NCBI GenBank assembly: GCA_017411325.1
Contig: JAFQQJ010000039.1
Span: 124,001-188,000 of the forward strand
Reading direction: 5' to 3'
Source of the DNA: Clostridia bacterium
GTDB lineage: Bacteria > Bacillota > Clostridia > CAKSNL01 > HGM11501
DNA: 64,000 nucleotides
How positions within the stretch are numbered: position 1 is the stretch's first letter; every line of letters begins with the position of its first letter. Below are positions 1 through 9,182 of this stretch, in pieces. The position numbers were made by a program, and so were the translations under genes. Under the pieces are notes generated by a model. That model was not told where the DNA came from, made no database searches, and saw only the letters and a program-made list of their open reading frames with translations.

Positions 1-67
1 TTTTACTATCATTATAACACAATCGGTGATAAAATCAAGATATAAATAATTGAAAGGATGATTTTTT

Positions 68-1468
68 ATGAAAAAGAAAGAAATGTGTTTTGCCCTTTAT
101 TTCGGTAACAGAGGATTTTTCCCCGAAACACTCATTGCATCTGCAAGAAGCGAAATGATTGAGGCTGTTACAAAGGCAGGCTATAAGTATATAATCGCTC
201 CCGAAGATATGACACGCTACGGAGCAGTTGAAACAAAGGATGAAGGTATAAAGTATGCTGCCTGGCTTAAGAGCCACGAAGGGGAATATGACGGCGTTAT
301 TATGTCGCTTCCCAACTTCAGTGATGAAAACGGTGCAATTGCGGCGTTAAAGGATGCGGGAAAGCCTATTCTTATTCAGGCATATCCCGATGAAATAGGA
401 AAGATGGACTTTGAACACAGAAGAGACTCCTACTGCGGAAAGTTCTCCATCTGCGATGTATTCCATCAGTACAGAGTGCCCTTCACGGTGCTTGAGCCTC
501 ACGTTGTTCACCCCCTGTCAGAGGACTTTGCAAAGAACCTTTATGACTTTGCGGCAATCTGCCGTGTAGCTAACGGAATGAAGGAATTTACAATCGGTAT
601 CATCGGTGCAAGAACCACCAAGTTCAAAACCGTAAGATACGATGAAATCACACTTCAGAAATATGGCATAACCTGCGATACATATGACCTTTCCGAGCTT
701 TTCTACAGAGTTGAAAAGATGGAAAGAGACGAAAGAGTTATCGCAAAGGAAAAGGTGCTTTGCGACTATACCGATTTTTCACGTGTACCTGCCGACAAGC
801 TTACAACCCTTGCGAAGGTTTCCCTTGCAATTGACGATATGATGGCAGACTATCATTTGGATGCAATCACACTCCGCTGCTGGGAAGAAATGCAGACAGT
901 GCTTGGCGTTGCTCCCTGCGTACTCTTAAGCGAGCTTAACGACAGAGGAATTGTTGCATCCTGCGAAATTGACCTTTGCTCTGCAATCAATATGTATTCA
1001 ATGCAGCTTGCATCTGAGGAAAGCACAGCCTGCGTTGACTGGAACAACAACTATGGCGACGATAAGAACAAGGTTATTTTATTCCATTGCGGTCCCATCG
1101 CTCAGAGTCTTATGGAAGGTAAGGGCGTAGTAACAGACCACAAGATGTTTGCTAAAACCAATCCCGGTTGCGGTTGGGGAAGCAACGAAGGCAGAATTGC
1201 GGCATTCGAAATGACCTACTCCAACTGTAAGACAGAAGACGGAAAGCTTACCTTCTATGCCGATGAAGGAAGATTTACAGGCGAACCCATTGAAGCAGAA
1301 TTTTTCGGCTGTGGCGGCGTAGCAGAAATCCGCGACCTTCAGAGAAAGCTTATAAAGCTTGCAAAGGAAGGCTACCGTCATCATACGGCAGTAGGTAAGG
1401 GCAGGATGGCGTCCGTACTTAAAGAAGCCTTTACAACATATTTAGGCTACGATGTAATTGAGCTTTAA
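68..1468 (+). CDS. L-fucose isomerase-like sugar isomerase
   Basis: 466 aa, cytoplasmic, with no signal peptide. The fold pattern is that of the L-fucose/L-arabinose isomerase superfamily: an N-terminal Rossmann-like half (about residues 1-160), a middle domain beginning near the IGIIGARTTKF stretch, and a C-terminal beta-rich half containing HCGP and NPGCGWG stretches. Family members interconvert aldoses and ketoses with a divalent metal. The exact sugar cannot be read from sequence; fucose, arabinose or another deoxy sugar are possible. The ATG follows GAAAGGATG at a good distance. It is the first gene of a tight operon with an FGGY kinase and a DUF4432 epimerase-like protein, which fits a sugar entry route of mutarotation, isomerisation and phosphorylation. 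No aldolase is present in the window. Confidence 0.8.
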   Translation: MKKKEMCFALYFGNRGFFPETLIASARSEMIEAVTKAGYKYIIAPEDMTRYGAVETKDEGIKYAAWLKSHEGEYDGVIMSLPNFSDENGAIAALKDAGKPILIQAYPDEIGKMDFEHRRDSYCGKFSICDVFHQYRVPFTVLEPHVVHPLSEDFAKNLYDFAAICRVANGMKEFTIGIIGARTTKFKTVRYDEITLQKYGITCDTYDLSELFYRVEKMERDERVIAKEKVLCDYTDFSRVPADKLTTLAKVSLAIDDMMADYHLDAITLRCWEEMQTVLGVAPCVLLSELNDRGIVASCEIDLCSAINMYSMQLASEESTACVDWNNNYGDDKNKVILFHCGPIAQSLMEGKGVVTDHKMFAKTNPGCGWGSNEGRIAAFEMTYSNCKTEDGKLTFYADEGRFTGEPIEAEFFGCGGVAEIRDLQRKLIKLAKEGYRHHTAVGKGRMASVLKEAFTTYLGYDVIEL

Positions 1469-1485
1469 TCACGGAGGTGGCAAAG

Positions 1486-2970
1486 TTGTACGTTGGCGGA
1501 CTTGATTTGGGAACAACGGGCTGTAAAATTGTAATTTACGATGATAAAGGGAATTACATAGATAAGTTTTACAGAGAATATAACGTATCGAGACACGGCG
1601 GAATGCACGAGCTTGATATGGGAAATATATGGGAATCCGTGGTTGAAATATTAAAAGAGGCATCGAAGTATGCGCCTATTGCATCCATCGGTGTCACAAG
1701 CTTCGGCGAAACCTTTGCCGTGCTTGACGAAAATGATGAAATTATAGCGCCCTCCATGCTTTACACAGATCCCAGAGGAAGCGAAGAGTGTGAGGAACTT
1801 ATAAAGGCGCTCGGCAAGGATAAAATTTCCGTTAAGGTTGGCTGTATGCCTCATCCTATGTATTCGCTTCCAAAGCTTATGTGGCTTAAAAAGCATATGG
1901 GCGATGTATATAAAAAGGCAAAGAGGGTTCTTCTTGCGGAAGATTTCATCGTTTATAAGCTTACCGGTGTTGCGCAGATTGACTATTCTCTTGCGGCAAG
2001 AACAATGGCTCTTGACATAAGAGAAAAATGCTGGTGGAACGAGATATTTGAGGCGGCGGGAGTGGATTCGTCCCTTCTTTCAAAGCCTGTTCCTTCGGGA
2101 ACTGTTGCAGGCGGAATAAAGAAGGATGTTGCTCTTTTAACAGGCCTTTCTGAGGAAACGAAGGTAGTAAGCTGCTGTCAGGACCAGATTGCATCGGCAA
2201 TCGGCGCAGGGGCTTTTACATCCGATGTGGCGGTTGACGGAATAGGAACGGTTGAATGTGTCACCATCATTATGGATGAAGCACCCACTGATGCTGAATT
2301 TTACGCAGCGGGCTACTCTGTAGTTCCTCATATCGGCGATAAATATGCCTGCTATGTGTTATCCTATGCAGGCGGTGCGACCTTAAAATGGTTCCGTGAC
2401 ACCTTTGCGGAAAAGGAAAAGGAAGAAGCGGAAAAGGCGGGAGAAAACGTATATAAGAACCTTGACGATACAATGCCTGCTGAGCCTACGGAAATTCTCG
2501 TTATGCCTTATTTTGCAGGTGCGGCAACGCCTTATATGGATACGGAGGCAAAGGCATCTTTCATCGGTCTTACCTTTGAGCATACAAAGCTTGATATTTA
2601 CAGGGCTTTAATGGAAGGAACATCTTACGAAATTGCCCTTAATATGGAGGTTATAGGAAAGTTTTTAATAACGCCTAAGCACCTTCGTGCAACAGGCGGT
2701 GGCGGCGCGTCAGATCCCTGGCTTCAGATTAAATCCGATATTCTGGGTGTGGACATAACGGCTCTTTCGGCATCTGAGGTCGGAGGTGCGGGAAGTGCGG
2801 CACTTTCAGGATTCGCAACCGGAGTATTTTCAGACCTTAAAGAAGCGGTAAGTATAATGGTTCCCGAAAGAAAGAGCTTTACACCCGGAAGCAAATTTAA
2901 ATCTACATACGAAAAGTGCTTCAGCAAATACAAAAACTTATATAAGGCTGTAAAAGGGCTGGGAGAATAA
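1486..2970 (+). CDS. FGGY-family carbohydrate kinase
   Basis: 494 aa from a TTG start. FGGY kinases phosphorylate sugars such as xylulose, fuculose, rhamnulose or glycerol with ATP. The N-terminal phosphate-binding motif GLDLGTTGCK and the C-terminal ATGGGGASDPW nucleotide-binding loop are both present, in the expected two-domain actin-like layout. TTG at 1486 is preferred because GGAGGT (1473-1478) lies 7 nt upstream; an in-frame GTG at 1477 lies inside that ribosome binding site. The gene begins 17 nt after the isomerase stop and ends 1 nt before the next start, so the three are cotranscribed. The substrate is probably the ketose made by the neighbouring isomerase (inference). Confidence 0.88.
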   Translation: MYVGGLDLGTTGCKIVIYDDKGNYIDKFYREYNVSRHGGMHELDMGNIWESVVEILKEASKYAPIASIGVTSFGETFAVLDENDEIIAPSMLYTDPRGSEECEELIKALGKDKISVKVGCMPHPMYSLPKLMWLKKHMGDVYKKAKRVLLAEDFIVYKLTGVAQIDYSLAARTMALDIREKCWWNEIFEAAGVDSSLLSKPVPSGTVAGGIKKDVALLTGLSEETKVVSCCQDQIASAIGAGAFTSDVAVDGIGTVECVTIIMDEAPTDAEFYAAGYSVVPHIGDKYACYVLSYAGGATLKWFRDTFAEKEKEEAEKAGENVYKNLDDTMPAEPTEILVMPYFAGAATPYMDTEAKASFIGLTFEHTKLDIYRALMEGTSYEIALNMEVIGKFLITPKHLRATGGGGASDPWLQIKSDILGVDITALSASEVGGAGSAALSGFATGVFSDLKEAVSIMVPERKSFTPGSKFKSTYEKCFSKYKNLYKAVKGLGE

Positions 2971-2971
2971 T

Positions 2972-3961
2972 ATGAACAAGTATTTAGGACACGCGTCTCA
3001 GATAAGGGGCGCGGAAGAACATATATTAAAAGGCGGTAAAGGGGACGGAATGCGCCTCCTTAATGTAAGAAACGGAAAAGGTCTTGATATAACGGTTTCG
3101 CTTGACCGTGCGGCAGATATTTCACGCCTGTCATATAAGGGCATCAATATGGGGTATTTTGCACCCTGCGGATATGTGGCGCCTTCCTACTATAACGGGG
3201 ATTTCTTAAAGTCATTTACGGCGGGCTTTTTCACCACCTGCGGTCTTACAACCGTCGGCACGCCTACGCACGATAACGGTGAGGATTTGCCCCTTCACGG
3301 AACAATTTCGAACATTCCCGCAGAAAAGGTAAACTGTAAGGAAACTGATGACGGACTTGAAATATACGCCGAAATAGCAGAGGCATCCCTTTTCGGCAGA
3401 AAGATGACCTTAAAGCGTACATATTTTATTTCCTATGAGAAAAACGAAATTACATTATCCGATGAAATCGTAAACGACGGGGGAGCAGAAGAACCCGTAA
3501 TGGTTTTATACCATTGCAATATGGGTTATCCCTTGCTTTCCGAAAATTCCGAGGTTGTAATTCCAAACAGCAAAATTCTTCCGAGAAACGAAGATGCGGC
3601 AAAGGGAATTTCCGATTCGCTTAAAATGGAAAAGCCTCAGAAGGGTTATGTTGAGCAGTGCTTCTACTATGATGTAAATGAAAAGGACGGCTTTGCAAAT
3701 GCGGGAATTTATTCGCCTGATGAAAATGTAGGCGTTGTACTTTCCTTTGACAAAAAAGGTCTTGATTATTTTACAGAATGGAAGATGATGGGTGAAACCG
3801 AGTACGTACTGGGACTTGAACCCGGAAACTGCACACCTGACGGAAGAAGTGTTTTAAGAGAAAGAGGCGAGCTTAAATTTTTAGCGCCGGGCGAAAGCTA
3901 TAAAACACTTCTCAAATTTAAGTTCTTTAATGAAAGAGACGATTTTTTAAATAATTTCTGA
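2972..3961 (+). CDS. DUF4432 aldose 1-epimerase-like protein
   Basis: 329 aa. It resembles the DUF4432 branch of the galactose-mutarotase-like beta-sandwich superfamily: an early LDRAADISRLSYKG stretch, a central LHGTISN segment with the candidate catalytic His, and a YHCNMGYP segment. Superfamily members interconvert alpha and beta anomers of free sugars. The start lies 1 nt after the kinase stop, indicating translational coupling. As the third gene of the isomerase-kinase operon it probably supplies the anomer used by the isomerase (inference). A strong intrinsic terminator follows at 3967-4000. Confidence 0.82.
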   Translation: MNKYLGHASQIRGAEEHILKGGKGDGMRLLNVRNGKGLDITVSLDRAADISRLSYKGINMGYFAPCGYVAPSYYNGDFLKSFTAGFFTTCGLTTVGTPTHDNGEDLPLHGTISNIPAEKVNCKETDDGLEIYAEIAEASLFGRKMTLKRTYFISYEKNEITLSDEIVNDGGAEEPVMVLYHCNMGYPLLSENSEVVIPNSKILPRNEDAAKGISDSLKMEKPQKGYVEQCFYYDVNEKDGFANAGIYSPDENVGVVLSFDKKGLDYFTEWKMMGETEYVLGLEPGNCTPDGRSVLRERGELKFLAPGESYKTLLKFKFFNERDDFLNNF

Positions 3962-3966
3962 TTATG

Positions 3967-4000
3967 AAACCCACATAACTTTTGCTATGTGGGTTTTATT
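3967..4000 (+). terminator. Intrinsic terminator after sugar isomerase operon
   Basis: An 11-bp stem AAACCCACATA/TATGTGGGTTT with an 8-nt loop, followed by TATT. It separates the three-gene sugar operon from the alpha-galactosidase, whose start is only 17 nt further on. I see no promoter in that gap, so the galactosidase may depend on read-through or on a promoter inside the upstream gene. Confidence 0.8.
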
Positions 4001-4016
4001 AAAATGGGAGGCAATT

Positions 4017-6050
4017 ATGGAAATACTTAAAATTAATATGGGAAGCGAAGCTTTAAGCTTTGAAACCTTGGATAACGGACAGCTGGTTGTATTACCCGTT
4101 TTTGAAGGATGCAGTATTCCCGATGAAAAAAAACACTATTTCCGCACAACGGAAATTCAGATTACGGGGGATAATCCCGATAACCACAGAGGCGCAAAGT
4201 GCTTTCTTATGGGATGCGGAGAGATTCTTAAATATAAAGATTTAAAAGAGGAAAAAGAAGAGGACAAAACAGAATATATTTTCACTCTCGAAAACGAAAA
4301 GATAGAAGTAAAGCTTCACTATGTAATTTTTGACGGAATTAATGTTTTAAGGGCATACAGCGAAATTAAAAATATTTCGGATGATGCAATAGGTCTTGAA
4401 TACGCATCAAGCTTTGCCCTTACGGGACTTGATCTGGGCGGCGAAAAAGATGCCTGCGAGAAAATAAAAATCGGCGTATTCAATAACAGCTGGTGCTGTG
4501 AAATGGATTATAAAGAGTATTCCTTAAGAGACTTGGGATTCATAAAGGGCGGCGTTAACAGACTTTCTTATGCAGGAACCGGTTCCTGGGCGACAAAGGA
4601 ATATCTTCCTCAGGGATTTTTAGCCAATACCGAAAAAAATCGTGCTTTCTTATGGCAGATAGAATCTAACACTTCCTGGCATCACGAAGTAAGCGAGCAT
4701 CAGGGATATTACTATTTAAGGGCATCGGGTCCTTCGGAGCACGACAACGGCTGGTGGAAGGAACTTAAGAAGGGCGAAAGCTTTACCACGGTTAAGGCGG
4801 CAGTTGCCTTTGGCAAAAACTTTGATGAAACACTTTCCGAAATGACAAAATACAGAAGAAAAATAATAAACCGCCCCGAAAGCGATTTATATCAGCCCGT
4901 AATTTTCAATGACTACTTAAACTGCCTCTGGGCAAATCCCACAACAGAAAGAGAAATGCCTGTAATTGATGCGGCAGCAAAGCTTGGCGCAGAAATTTAC
5001 TGTATGGATGCAGGCTGGTATGCCGACGGCGTATGGTGGGATACGGTAGGTGAGTGGCAGGTTGTTGAAAGAAGATTCCCCGGCGGAATAAAAAAGCTTT
5101 TCTCCTATATAAGGGAAAAAGGTATGATTCCCGGCATCTGGCTTGAGCCTGAGACCATCGGTATAAAAAGCCCGGCACTTTCACGCTTTACCGATGAGGA
5201 TTTCTTTATGCGTCACGGAAAAAGAATTGTGGAACACGGACGGCATCAGCTTGATTTCAGAAGCGAGAGGGTGCGCGCTCATCTTACCGAGCGTGTTGAC
5301 TGGCTGGTTAGTGAGCTTGGAATAGGCTATTTCAAGTTTGACTATAACATTGATGCAGGCATCGGTACGGAAAACGATGCATCAAGCTTTGGTGACGGGC
5401 TTATGGCGCACGGAAAGGCGTATCTTTCCTGGGTTGATTCCCTGAGGGAAAAATATCCCCATCTTATAATTGAAAACTGCGCGTCCGGCGGAATGAGAAT
5501 GGAGTATGAATCCCTTTCCCATACGGCACTTCAGTCCCTTACAGATGCTGATGATTATAAAAGAATCGGCATAATTGCGGCAAACAGCGCTCTCGGCGTA
5601 ATCCCCGAACAGGCGGCGGTGTGGGTAGCGCCGAAAAAGAGCTATACGAAAAACGAAATTGAAGCATCCCTGGTAAATGCAATGTTCAAGCGTGTTCATT
5701 TAAGCGGAGAAACCTATTTATTTGATGAGGAAGAAACAAAGCTTGTTACGGATGCCATAGACTATTATAAGTCAATACGAAACGAGATTCCGGATCTTTT
5801 GCCGTTTTTCCCTGATGGCGTGCCGGGCTATGACAAAAATATCCTTTGTGCAGGATACAAGGGAAAGGAAAAGATGTATATAACTCTTGTAAATATTTCG
5901 GATAAGGACGAAGAAGTTATTTTGCCGCTTTCGGATATAAAAGAGGTGAAAATTCCATTCGGAATAGGGGAAATCATAAAAACAGAGAAAAATGCGGTTA
6001 CTGTTAAAATAAAAGCGGGTTCCGGTTTTATTTTAGAATGTGAAAAATGA
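4017..6050 (+). CDS. Alpha-galactosidase, GH36 family
   Basis: 677 aa, cytoplasmic. GH36 enzymes cleave terminal alpha-1,6-galactosyl residues, as in raffinose-type sugars or galactomannan, with a retaining mechanism. The N-terminal beta-supersandwich (about 1-280) is followed by a TIM barrel opening at FNDYLNCLW, the DAGWY motif, the nucleophile segment YFKFDYN, and the acid/base region ENCASGGMRME...TDADDY. A beta domain closes the protein. The length fits the family. ATG at 4017 is chosen because GGGAGG lies just upstream; an in-frame start 30 nt earlier would sit inside the terminator stem. Lack of a signal peptide implies imported oligosaccharides as substrate. Confidence 0.92.
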   Translation: MEILKINMGSEALSFETLDNGQLVVLPVFEGCSIPDEKKHYFRTTEIQITGDNPDNHRGAKCFLMGCGEILKYKDLKEEKEEDKTEYIFTLENEKIEVKLHYVIFDGINVLRAYSEIKNISDDAIGLEYASSFALTGLDLGGEKDACEKIKIGVFNNSWCCEMDYKEYSLRDLGFIKGGVNRLSYAGTGSWATKEYLPQGFLANTEKNRAFLWQIESNTSWHHEVSEHQGYYYLRASGPSEHDNGWWKELKKGESFTTVKAAVAFGKNFDETLSEMTKYRRKIINRPESDLYQPVIFNDYLNCLWANPTTEREMPVIDAAAKLGAEIYCMDAGWYADGVWWDTVGEWQVVERRFPGGIKKLFSYIREKGMIPGIWLEPETIGIKSPALSRFTDEDFFMRHGKRIVEHGRHQLDFRSERVRAHLTERVDWLVSELGIGYFKFDYNIDAGIGTENDASSFGDGLMAHGKAYLSWVDSLREKYPHLIIENCASGGMRMEYESLSHTALQSLTDADDYKRIGIIAANSALGVIPEQAAVWVAPKKSYTKNEIEASLVNAMFKRVHLSGETYLFDEEETKLVTDAIDYYKSIRNEIPDLLPFFPDGVPGYDKNILCAGYKGKEKMYITLVNISDKDEEVILPLSDIKEVKIPFGIGEIIKTEKNAVTVKIKAGSGFILECEK

Positions 6051-6115
6051 CAAAAAATTAAAGAAAAAGTAAAAAACAGGGCAAAATAGTTAAGGAAATA
6101 TATATTTTTGTGTGG

Positions 6116-6121
6116 TATAAT
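6116..6121 (+). promoter_or_regulatory. Candidate -10 box for secreted SGNH/discoidin gene
   Basis: TATAAT in TGGTATAATAAAA, 43 nt before the start of the large secreted protein. I do not see a convincing -35 box 16-18 nt upstream, so an activator-dependent promoter is possible. A small hairpin GCAGT-AAA-ACTGC lies between it and the ribosome binding site. Confidence 0.4.
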
Positions 6122-6163
6122 AAAAATAAGCAGTAAAACTGCGAAAAGAAAGGATGGAAAAAT

Positions 6164-9139
6164 ATGAAAAAATTACTGGCACTTGCTATGGCTATGATAA
6201 TGGTTTTTGCACTTTTTATCGTTGCCGAAGCAGCAGACGGTGCTTACACTTACTCAAGCGCATGGAAGCTTGAAGTGGAAAGCACAAACGACTCAGGCTC
6301 AACTTTATCGAGGGCCTTTGACGGAAAGAGCGAAACCTACTATCACTCATGGTTCACCAAAAAAGACGGTGAAACCTTAAAGGATGATTGTCCTCACACA
6401 ATCACGGTAACCTTTGATAAGGCACTTGAAATTTCTTCGTTTTCTTATCTTCCGAGGCAGATAAACGGAAATGACAAGTCCGAATCCGGTATCTGGAAAA
6501 AAGCTGAGGTATACGGTTCAACCGACGGCAATACATTCAAAAAGCTCGCTGATGTAACCTATGATGTTGCAAAGACAAGAGATCTTATAACGACCAATAT
6601 CACGAAAAACAACTATAAGGCAATCCGCTTTGTTGTAACAGAAAGTGTTAACGGCTATTGTACTATTGCCGAAATTGAATTTTTCGGCGGAGGAGCAGGA
6701 GCGACAAATACAACAACTACTACTCCTGCAACCACAACAACTACTACTACAACACCTGCAACAGGCACTGCTTCTGCCATCACAAATAACGGATGGAAGA
6801 TTGAAGCATCCAGCGCAATGGGAACGGGAAATGCTGTTGAAAAGGCTTTTGACGGAAACGAAAAGACCTACTGGCATTCAAAGTATACCGTTGAGGACGG
6901 AAAAATTGTGGCAAAGGAAGAGTGCCCTCACACAATCACAGTAACCTTTGATAAGGCAACTGAAGTTGCTGCGGTTACATATCTTCCGAGACAGCTTACA
7001 GAAACCGATAAGTCAGGCTCCGGTATCTGGAAGAGAGCGGAGATTTACGGATCAAAAGACGGCTCCAAATTCACAAAGCTTTGTGACGTTACCTATGATG
7101 TTGTTGCAACAAGAGCACTTACAACAACAGAAATAAAGAAAGATACCTATAAGGCCATAAGAATCGTTGTAACCGAAGCGCAGAGCGGTTACGGAACAGC
7201 GGCTGAAATCGGATTCTTAGGTGCATTTACAGGTGCTACCGAAGAAAAGAAAGAAGAAACTAAGACAGAAACAAAGGAAGAGGTGAAGACCGATGCTCCT
7301 TTATACGAGCCTGTAAAGGTTACACACGTTAACGTAACAGGCGCTGTTTCAAAGGATGCTTATGAATATAATCCTTCCTGGGATATTACAGTTTCTTCTT
7401 CAACTAAGGGCTCTGCTGAGAGAATGTTTGACGGAGAAAAGCTTTCCTACTGGCATTCCTGGTTTACATCCAAGGACGGTACTACATTAAAGGCGGAAGC
7501 ACCCCACGAAGTAACTATAGTTTTTCCTGAGGATAAGGCAGTTTCCGGTATAAGATACACCCCCAGACAATTAAACGGAAACGATAAGTCAACCTCCGGT
7601 ATTGCAATTCTTGCCGAAGTGCACGTTACCACCGACGGTGAAAAGTTTACCAAAATCGCTCAGGGGAACTTTACTTATGCATCAGGCTATGCAGAAAGAG
7701 AAACTCAGGAAATCAAGTTTGATACCGTAAAGGTTAAGGGTATTAAGTTTATTATCACACAGTCTGTGTCCGGTTACGGAACCTGCGCTGAGCTTGAAAT
7801 ATTAAAGGGCGAAGGTGCAGAGGCTGATATTGAAGAGCTTACAAAGGAAGCAAAGAAGAACAATAAGTTCATCACCATGCAGATTGACTCTCTTGATGCA
7901 AAAATCGGTGATAAAGCTGTAAAATTAGTTAAAGCTCCCCAGATTGTTGACGGAAGAACCTTGGTTCCCGTAAGATTCGTATCCGAATCCCTTGGCGCAG
8001 TTGTTGGCTGGAACGGCGAAACAAGAGAAGTTTCCATAATGGACGGCACAAACAATATCGTTCTTGAGATAGATTCTCCTTATGTAATGGTAAACGGTAA
8101 GGTTGAAACACTTGACGTTCCTGCAATGATTATTGATAACTCCACAATGGTTCCCATCCGTTTCGTATCGGAAACTATCGGTGCCAATGTAGAGTGGGAC
8201 GGCGAAACAAGAACCGTTACCATTGATAAACCCAAGACAATCGCCTGCTGGGGCGACAGCTTAACCTACGGAGACGGAGCAACGTCTTCTCCTTATCCCA
8301 CAGTTTTGGCAAAGCTTTCGGGCCTTAAGACCTATAACCTCGGTATCGGCGGTGAAAGCGCACTTACAATTGCGGCTCGACAGGGTGCATACGATATTGC
8401 TATGAGCGAGGATTTCATAATTCCCGAATCCGGAAGTGTTGACCTTCCCCTTGTAACCTTCAAGGAAGGCACATATCTTACAACTCCCGACGGCGGTCAG
8501 GTTTGCCCCAGAGCAACAAGCGCAAAGTGGAACCCCTGCTACATCAACGGTGTTGAGGGAACACTCTCTATTCAGGTTGATACAACTGTTGTTCCGAGAG
8601 TATTAAAGAAAGCAACCTTTACAAGAAAAGTATCCGGCGAAGCGGTAGAGGTTAAAAAGGGCGACCTTTTGATTCCCTCTGCAAGCTATGTAAAGGCTGA
8701 TATCAATGTTATCTACATCGGTGCAAACGGCATCTGGGACGAGGATAACACAAACGGCAAAAACACCAAGGAACAGGCAGATAAGCTCATCGCCATGATA
8801 AATAAAATGATTGAGAATACTCCCGATCCCGAAAAATTTATCGTTGTTGGCTTTACCTGGAGCGGTAAGGATTCCTGGAGTGTGGTTGATGCCGAAATGG
8901 AAAAGGCATTCGGAAGAAAGTTCGTATCCACAAAGAGCTATATGTCAAGTGAACAGGCTCTTAAGGATATGGGCGTTACTCCCACTGAAGCTGACCTTGC
9001 CGACATCAAGCTTGGCAGAGTTCCCGAATCCTTCAGAAAGAGCGCATCCGACGGTACACACCTTAACGACAAGGGCTATACAATCTTAGGCACAAAAATC
9101 TACGAGAGAATGATAGAGCTCGGCTATATTGTAAAATAA
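6164..9139 (+). CDS. Secreted protein: three discoidin domains, stalk, SGNH hydrolase
   Basis: 991 aa. A signal peptide (residues about 1-23, cleavage near AEA|ADG) is followed by F5/8 type C (CBM32-like) domains at about 28-176, 207-354 and 404-547. A Thr/Pro linker joins the first two and a Lys/Glu linker precedes the third. A copper-amine-oxidase-N-like stalk (about 570-689, with two PIRFVSE/PVRFVSE repeats) leads into an SGNH/GDSL hydrolase (about 691-991). The hydrolase has the nucleophile motif GDS at 697-699 and D963-x-x-H966, so it looks active, probably as a carbohydrate esterase. No LPXTG or SLH anchor is visible. Domains 1 and 2 share long identical DNA stretches, suggesting recent internal duplication. 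The role is probably binding and deacylating a glycan outside the cell (inference). Confidence 0.88.
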   Translation: MKKLLALAMAMIMVFALFIVAEAADGAYTYSSAWKLEVESTNDSGSTLSRAFDGKSETYYHSWFTKKDGETLKDDCPHTITVTFDKALEISSFSYLPRQINGNDKSESGIWKKAEVYGSTDGNTFKKLADVTYDVAKTRDLITTNITKNNYKAIRFVVTESVNGYCTIAEIEFFGGGAGATNTTTTTPATTTTTTTTPATGTASAITNNGWKIEASSAMGTGNAVEKAFDGNEKTYWHSKYTVEDGKIVAKEECPHTITVTFDKATEVAAVTYLPRQLTETDKSGSGIWKRAEIYGSKDGSKFTKLCDVTYDVVATRALTTTEIKKDTYKAIRIVVTEAQSGYGTAAEIGFLGAFTGATEEKKEETKTETKEEVKTDAPLYEPVKVTHVNVTGAVSKDAYEYNPSWDITVSSSTKGSAERMFDGEKLSYWHSWFTSKDGTTLKAEAPHEVTIVFPEDKAVSGIRYTPRQLNGNDKSTSGIAILAEVHVTTDGEKFTKIAQGNFTYASGYAERETQEIKFDTVKVKGIKFIITQSVSGYGTCAELEILKGEGAEADIEELTKEAKKNNKFITMQIDSLDAKIGDKAVKLVKAPQIVDGRTLVPVRFVSESLGAVVGWNGETREVSIMDGTNNIVLEIDSPYVMVNGKVETLDVPAMIIDNSTMVPIRFVSETIGANVEWDGETRTVTIDKPKTIACWGDSLTYGDGATSSPYPTVLAKLSGLKTYNLGIGGESALTIAARQGAYDIAMSEDFIIPESGSVDLPLVTFKEGTYLTTPDGGQVCPRATSAKWNPCYINGVEGTLSIQVDTTVVPRVLKKATFTRKVSGEAVEVKKGDLLIPSASYVKADINVIYIGANGIWDEDNTNGKNTKEQADKLIAMINKMIENTPDPEKFIVVGFTWSGKDSWSVVDAEMEKAFGRKFVSTKSYMSSEQALKDMGVTPTEADLADIKLGRVPESFRKSASDGTHLNDKGYTILGTKIYERMIELGYIVK

Positions 9140-9140
9140 G

Positions 9141-9182
9141 AAAAAATCTCAGACATTAAATTAATGTCTGAGATTTTTTTTA
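9141..9182. terminator. Bidirectional intrinsic terminator
   Basis: A near-perfect palindrome: 19-nt arms (9141-9159 and 9161-9179) around a single A, with A-run and T-run on opposite flanks. It serves both the secreted SGNH gene and the convergent oxidoreductase gene, whose stop codon is at its edge. Confidence 0.9.

Noticed and set aside
1477-1485. GTG start for the FGGY kinase at 1477
   Set aside because: It lies inside the GGAGGT ribosome binding site that serves the TTG at 1486.
3987-4016. Earlier start for the alpha-galactosidase
   Set aside because: This stretch is the 3' arm of a terminator stem, and the ATG at 4017 has a clear GGGAGG site.
6660-6880. Cysteine- and serine-rich reading frame on the minus strand
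   Set aside because: It is the reverse frame of the Thr-rich linker in the secreted SGNH protein; there is no ribosome binding site or family resemblance.
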